Below, piece by piece: positions 60,099-64,000 of a stretch of DNA of 64,000 bases (its first letter is position 1; each line of letters opens with the position of its first letter). Below the pieces are notes generated by a model, which had not been told where the DNA came from, ran no database searches, and saw only the letters and a list, made by a program, of their open reading frames with translations. Position numbers and translations under genes: made by a program. Source of the stretch: Streptomyces sp. ISL-87 (GTDB lineage Bacteria; Actinomycetota; Actinomycetes; Streptomycetales; Streptomycetaceae); assembly GCF_018614095.1 (NCBI RefSeq), contig NZ_JAGGOY010000017.1:1-64000 (forward strand). Direction: 5' to 3'.

Positions 60099-60682
60099 GC
60101 ACCACCGACACCCTCTTCACCCGGACGGACCCGGCCCTCGGGACTTTCTCCGTCCGCCCGCTGGACCCCTTCGCCGACGCGGAGATGCTGCACGGCTGGG
60201 TCACGCACCCCAAAGCCTCGTTCTGGATGATGCAGGACGCCTCGCTGCCCGACGTGGAGCGCGAGTACATGCGGATCGCCGCGCACGAGCACCACCAGGC
60301 CTTCATCGGCCTCCACGAGGGCCGCCCCGCCTTCCTGATGGAGAGCTACGACCCGGGCGAGCTGGAGCTGGTCGGCCTGTACGACGCCCGGCCCGGCGAC
60401 GTCGGCATGCACTTCCTCGTCGCGCCGAGCGACCAGCCCATCAGCGGCTTCACGCGCGCCGTGATCACGACGGTGATGGCCGCCCTCTTCGCCGACGCGG
60501 AGACGGAGCGGGTCGTGGTGGAGCCGGACGTCCGCAACACGGCGGTGCACGCCCTCAACGAGGCGGTCGGATTCGTTCCCGAGCGCGAGGTCCAGAAGCC
60601 GGAGAAGGTCGCCCTGCTCAGCTTCTGCACCCGCGCCCGGTTCGAGGCGGCCACCGGCATCACCCAGGAAGTGTCGATATGA
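60095..60682 (+). CDS. desC: Acyltransferase of desferrioxamine biosynthesis (GNAT)
   Basis: A 195-residue GNAT-fold acyltransferase of the siderophore type. It adds succinyl (or acetyl) from CoA to N-hydroxycadaverine. Family blocks are [57 protein letters not shown] and [28 protein letters not shown] 60095 overlaps the desB stop by 4 bases, and its own stop overlaps the desD ATG (ATATGA). The domain is full length for the IucB/DesC family. Confidence 0.95.
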   Translation: MSTTDTLFTRTDPALGTFSVRPLDPFADAEMLHGWVTHPKASFWMMQDASLPDVEREYMRIAAHEHHQAFIGLHEGRPAFLMESYDPGELELVGLYDARPGDVGMHFLVAPSDQPISGFTRAVITTVMAALFADAETERVVVEPDVRNTAVHALNEAVGFVPEREVQKPEKVALLSFCTRARFEAATGITQEVSI

Positions 60683-62460
60683 GCCTGGCCGACGCCATCT
60701 CCCACCTCTCGCCCGAGCTGTGGGCCCGCGCGAACCGCGCGCTGGTCCGCAAGGCGCTCGCGGAGTTCTCCCACGAGCGCCTGCTGACCCCGAAGGCCCT
60801 GGGCGAGGACCGGTACTCGGTGCTCAGCGACGACGGCACCGTCGAGTACCGGTTCACCGCCGTCCTGCACGCGCTGGACCACTGGGCGGTGGACGAGCCC
60901 TCCATCACCCGCCACAAGGACGGCGAGCAGGCCGGGCTGGACGCCCTCGACTTCCACATCGAGCTCCAGCAGGCCCTGGGCCTGAGCGCCGAGGTGCTGC
61001 CCGTCTACCTGGAGGAGATCTCCTCCACCCTGGCCGGCGCCGGCTTCAAGTACACCAAGCCGCAGGTCTCCGCCGCCGTCCTCGCCAAGTCCTCCTTCCA
61101 GGACATCGAGACGGGCATGACCGAGGGCCACCCGTGCTTCGTGGCCAACAACGGCCGCCTGGGCTTCGGCGTGCACGAGTACCTCTCGTACGCGCCGGAG
61201 ACCGCGAGCCCGGTCCACCTGGTGTGGGTCGCCGCCCGCAAGGACGTCTCCACCTTCACGGCGGGCGCGGGCCTGGACCACGACCCCTTCGTCCGCGCCG
61301 AGCTGGGCGAGGCGGCCGTCGCCGGCTTCGCCGCCAAGCTGTCCGCCCTGGGCCTGGACCTGGCGGACTACCACCTGCTGCCGGTGCACCCCTGGCAGTG
61401 GTGGAACAAGACCACGGTCACCTTCGCGGCCGAGATCGCGAGCCGCCGCCTGGTCCTGCTGGGCGAGGGCGAGGACGCGTACCTGCCGCAGCAGTCGATC
61501 CGTACCTTCTTCAACACGACCACGCCGACGAAGTACTACGTCAAGACGGCGATCTCGGTGCTGAACATGGGCTTCATGCGGGGCCTGTCGGCCGCGTACA
61601 TGGAAGCCACCCCGGCCATCAACGACTGGCTGCACCAGCTGATCGAGTCGGACGAGGTCCTGAAGTCCGTCGACTTCTCGATCATCCGCGAGCGCGCGGC
61701 GATCGGCTACCACCACCGCCAGTACGAGCGCGCCACCGACCGCTACTCGCCGTACCGCAAGATGCTGGCCGCGCTGTGGCGCGAGTCCCCGGTGAACTCC
61801 CTGCGGGAGGGAGAGCGCCTCGCGACGATGGCCTCCCTCCTGCACGTGGACTCCGAGGGCCGGTCCTTCGTCGGCGCGCTGATCGAGGAGTCCGGCCTCA
61901 CCCCGGCCGAGTGGCTGAAGCCGTACCTGCGCGCCTACCTGCTCCCCCTGCTGCACTGCTTCTACCAGTACGACCTGGCGTACATGCCGCACGGCGAGAA
62001 CACGATCCTCGTCATCGAGAACGGCGTGGTGAAGCGGGCGATCTTCAAGGACATCGCCGAGGAGATCGTGGTCATGGACCCGGACGCGGTCCTGCCGCCC
62101 GCGGTGGAGCGGGTCCGGGCGGACATCCCGGAGGACATGAAGCTGCTGTCCGTCTTCACGGACGTCTTCGACTGCTTCTTCCGCTTCCTGGGCTCGATCC
62201 TGGCCTCCGAGGGCATCTGCACCGAGGAAACGTTCTGGCGGGCGGTGGCGGACTGCGCCCACGACTACCAGGACTCCGTGCCGGCCCTGGCGGACCGCTT
62301 CGAGCGGTACGACCTCTTCGCGGAGGAGTTCCAGCTGTCCTGCCTGAACCGGCTCCAGCTGCGCAACAACAAGCAGATGGTCGACCTCGCCGACCCGGCG
62401 GCCGCCCTCCAGCTGATCGGCACCCTCAAGAACCCCGTCGCGCCCTTCGCCCGACGGTGA
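60679..62460 (+). CDS. desD: NIS desferrioxamine synthetase (IucA/IucC family)
   Basis: A 593-residue NRPS-independent siderophore synthetase that oligomerises and cyclises N-hydroxy-N-succinylcadaverine with ATP to desferrioxamine E/B. The ATP-binding region carries VHPWQWWNKTTV and SIRTFFNTTTPTKYYVKTAIS. The C-terminal ferric-iron-transporter-like domain has MPHGENTILVIENGVVKRAIFKDIAEEI. The start is ATG 60679, overlapping the desC stop. It is the last gene of desABCD, closed by a hairpin terminator (62474-62508). No gene of the core pathway is missing. Confidence 0.96.
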   Translation: MSLADAISHLSPELWARANRALVRKALAEFSHERLLTPKALGEDRYSVLSDDGTVEYRFTAVLHALDHWAVDEPSITRHKDGEQAGLDALDFHIELQQALGLSAEVLPVYLEEISSTLAGAGFKYTKPQVSAAVLAKSSFQDIETGMTEGHPCFVANNGRLGFGVHEYLSYAPETASPVHLVWVAARKDVSTFTAGAGLDHDPFVRAELGEAAVAGFAAKLSALGLDLADYHLLPVHPWQWWNKTTVTFAAEIASRRLVLLGEGEDAYLPQQSIRTFFNTTTPTKYYVKTAISVLNMGFMRGLSAAYMEATPAINDWLHQLIESDEVLKSVDFSIIRERAAIGYHHRQYERATDRYSPYRKMLAALWRESPVNSLREGERLATMASLLHVDSEGRSFVGALIEESGLTPAEWLKPYLRAYLLPLLHCFYQYDLAYMPHGENTILVIENGVVKRAIFKDIAEEIVVMDPDAVLPPAVERVRADIPEDMKLLSVFTDVFDCFFRFLGSILASEGICTEETFWRAVADCAHDYQDSVPALADRFERYDLFAEEFQLSCLNRLQLRNNKQMVDLADPAAALQLIGTLKNPVAPFARR

Positions 62461-62473
62461 AAAAGGGGGCGGT

Positions 62474-62508
62474 GCGCGCTTCCCGATACGGTCCCTCGGG
62501 AGGCGCGC
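62474..62508. terminator. 13-bp hairpin terminator between desD and the GH20 gene
   Basis: GCGCGCTTCCCGA (62474-62486) and TCGGGAGGCGCGC (62496-62508) pair with one G-T wobble. It lies between convergent genes and can serve both. Confidence 0.75.
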
Positions 62509-62559
62509 CCGTCCCTGCCCGGGCTCCCCGGAAGCCGGTCCCGTGCCTCACTCCGGGCC

Positions 62560-64000
62560 CTAGGACCACGGCACGTCCGGGGCCCTGTAGAAGGTGATGT
62601 CCTGCGCGTCCAGGCGGGGGCCCTGCGCGGACAGCCGCTGGCGGTACGACGTCCAGTCCAGGGCCGAGGCCGGGGACCAGCCCAATTCCGACAGGCCCAG
62701 GACCCGCGGGAACGCCATGTACTCCAGGTCGCCCCGCGTCCCGATCGTCTCCGTCCACAGCGGCGCCTCCACGCCCAGCACCGAGGACTCCGCGACGCCG
62801 GGCAGGTAGGACCCGGGGTTCCACGCGTAGGCACGCTGCACCGGGACGTACCCCGCCCACGCCAGGCCCGGCTTCGTGGCCCGGTCGTACTTCATGTCCA
62901 GGTACAGCCGGTCCGCCGGCGACAGGATCACCGGGTGTCCGGCCTTCGCCGCCGCGGCCACGGCCGCCTTGTCCGCCGCCGCTGTCCGGTCGTGGCCCCA
63001 GTACTGCAGCACGGCCCCCTTCGCCGGGCGGGCCGTCGCCAGCTGGTGCCAGGCCACCACCGTCTTCCCGTACCGCCCGACCGTCTTCTGCGCCCGGTCC
63101 ATGAACGCCGCGTAGTCCGCCGCCGGCGTCGAGAGGGCCTCGTCGCCCCCGATGTGAAGGTAGCGGCCGGGCGTCAGCCGCGCGAGCTCCCCGAGCACCT
63201 CGTCGACGAACTCGTACGTCCGCTCCTTGCCGACGCACAGCGAGCTGAAGCCGACCTTGATCCCGGTGTAGCGCTCGCGCGCCTTGCCGTCGCAGTTCAG
63301 TTCCGCGTACGAGGCCTGCGCCGCGTTCACGTGCCCCGGCATGTCGATCTCCGGGACCACGTCCACGTACCGCGCTCCCGCGTAGGCGACGAGTTCCCGG
63401 TAGTCCTCCTTGGTCCAGTACCCGCCCGGGCCGCCGCCGACCTCGCTGCCGCCCCCGTACTCCGCCAGGCGCGGCCACGCGTCGATCGCGATCCGCCAGC
63501 CCTGGTCGTCGGTGAGGTGCAGGTGCAGCGCGTTGACCTTGTACTGGGCGAGCTGGTCGACGTACCGCTTCACCTGCTCGACCGTGAAGAAGTGCCGGGC
63601 GATGTCGAGCATCGCCCCCCGGTACGCGAACCGCGGCGCGTCCGTGACCGTCCCGCCCGGCACCGTCCCCGGACCGGACAGCGGCACCAGCTGGCGCAGC
63701 GTCTGCCCCGCGTGGAAGAGCCCCGCCGGGGTCCGGGCGGTCAGGGTGACCCCCGAGGCCGCCGTCTCCAGCCGGTACCCCTCCCGCCCCAGTCCGGCGG
63801 CGTCCTCGTCGAGGCGCAGCCGGATCCCGTCGGCGTCCTTGTCGTCCGCTGCGTCGACCACCGGCAGCGGCAGCCCGCTGGGCCCGCGCAGCTGCTCCGC
63901 GAGCAGCTCGCCGACCTGCCGGACCTCGTCGGCGGCCGCGCCGTCCGCGAGGCCGGTGCGGATGACGGTGCCCGCGCCGAAGGCGTATCCGGGGCCCGCC
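62560..64000 (-). CDS. GH20 beta-N-acetylhexosaminidase (5' end beyond the window)
   Basis: At least 479 residues of a GH20 enzyme that removes GlcNAc/GalNAc from chitin oligomers and glycans by substrate-assisted catalysis. The frame stays open to base 64000, so the start and any signal peptide are outside. The visible N-terminal part (YAFGAGTVIRTGLADGAAAD to GVTLTARTPAGLFHAGQTLRQL) is the GH20b domain. The barrel begins FAYRGAMLDIARHFFTVEQV, and the catalytic Asp-Glu pair is in YLHIGGDEALST (about 63139-63144). YMAFPRVLGLSELGW and the terminal helix close the barrel. It converges on desD. Confidence 0.92.
   Translation of the reverse strand, partial: AGPGYAFGAGTVIRTGLADGAAADEVRQVGELLAEQLRGPSGLPLPVVDAADDKDADGIRLRLDEDAAGLGREGYRLETAASGVTLTARTPAGLFHAGQTLRQLVPLSGPGTVPGGTVTDAPRFAYRGAMLDIARHFFTVEQVKRYVDQLAQYKVNALHLHLTDDQGWRIAIDAWPRLAEYGGGSEVGGGPGGYWTKEDYRELVAYAGARYVDVVPEIDMPGHVNAAQASYAELNCDGKARERYTGIKVGFSSLCVGKERTYEFVDEVLGELARLTPGRYLHIGGDEALSTPAADYAAFMDRAQKTVGRYGKTVVAWHQLATARPAKGAVLQYWGHDRTAAADKAAVAAAAKAGHPVILSPADRLYLDMKYDRATKPGLAWAGYVPVQRAYAWNPGSYLPGVAESSVLGVEAPLWTETIGTRGDLEYMAFPRVLGLSELGWSPASALDWTSYRQRLSAQGPRLDAQDITFYRAPDVPWS

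Overview
The window reads as one continuous stretch of Streptomyces chromosome. The DNA is very GC-rich, third codon positions are almost all G or C, GTG starts are common, and the gene content is typical of the genus. Gene order agrees with what I remember of the Streptomyces coelicolor SCO2726-SCO2786 region (iol genes, copZA, citA, speB, the acdH cluster, desEFABCD). That comparison is from memory and was not run. I see no tRNA or rRNA gene, CRISPR array, insertion sequence, phage or integrase.

Region by region. 1-4.0 kb: a secreted subtilisin, then a two-gene cell-surface set made of a WxL-like protein and a membrane-anchored DUF916-like partner, with a strong hairpin between them. 4.0-11.3 kb: myo-inositol catabolism, with iolC-iolB-iolD-iolA overlapping on the minus strand and diverging from a sugar isomerase/epimerase and iolG. 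11.5-15.0 kb: a small helix-turn-helix protein, then an MMPL transporter divergent from a TetR regulator with two palindromic operators. 15.2-18.0 kb: copper efflux (CsoR-type operator, copZ, copA). 18.1-18.4 kb: a highly structured non-coding stretch that ends in a real U-tailed terminator and looks like a small RNA. 18.5-22.5 kb: citrate synthase and RecD2 helicase, with three tandem perfect DnaA boxes upstream of recD2.

22.5-29.6 kb: DUF937 protein, GNAT enzyme, EamA exporter with divergent LysR regulator, GH3 N-acetylglucosaminidase-like enzyme, S37 tripeptidyl peptidase and a small secreted protein. 29.8-33.6 kb: one giant ABC exporter holding both half-transporters, with one degenerate and one canonical ATP site. 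33.8-38.4 kb: a GntR/ATP-binding-protein pair with repeated operators, then a compact operon for two WXG100-like proteins and a lipoprotein. 38.5-43.6 kb: TPP enzyme, agmatinase-family hydrolase, PucR regulator with a proline-rich repeat insertion, and a frameshifted leucine-rich-repeat-variant gene.

43.7-48.9 kb: an acyl-CoA dehydrogenase with thioesterase II, a MarR/SDR divergent pair, a putative phosphatase and a TetR regulator. 48.9-54.9 kb: that TetR gene diverges from a leucine/branched-chain catabolic operon (biotin-dependent acyl-CoA carboxylase beta and alpha subunits, HMG-CoA lyase, AcdH). 55.0-62.5 kb: the iron-regulated desferrioxamine cluster, with uptake lipoprotein desE and ferrisiderophore reductase desF, then desABCD, each transcription unit behind a perfect iron box. 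The right edge cuts a GH20 hexosaminidase.

Much of the window is catabolic and feeds central metabolism: inositol and branched-chain residues end as acetyl- and propionyl-CoA, next to the TCA entry enzyme citrate synthase. The most unusual items are the structured RNA at 18.12-18.39 kb, the DnaA-box array, a dispersed repeat inserted in frame inside the carboxylase alpha subunit, the WXG100-like operon and the WxL/DUF916 pair.
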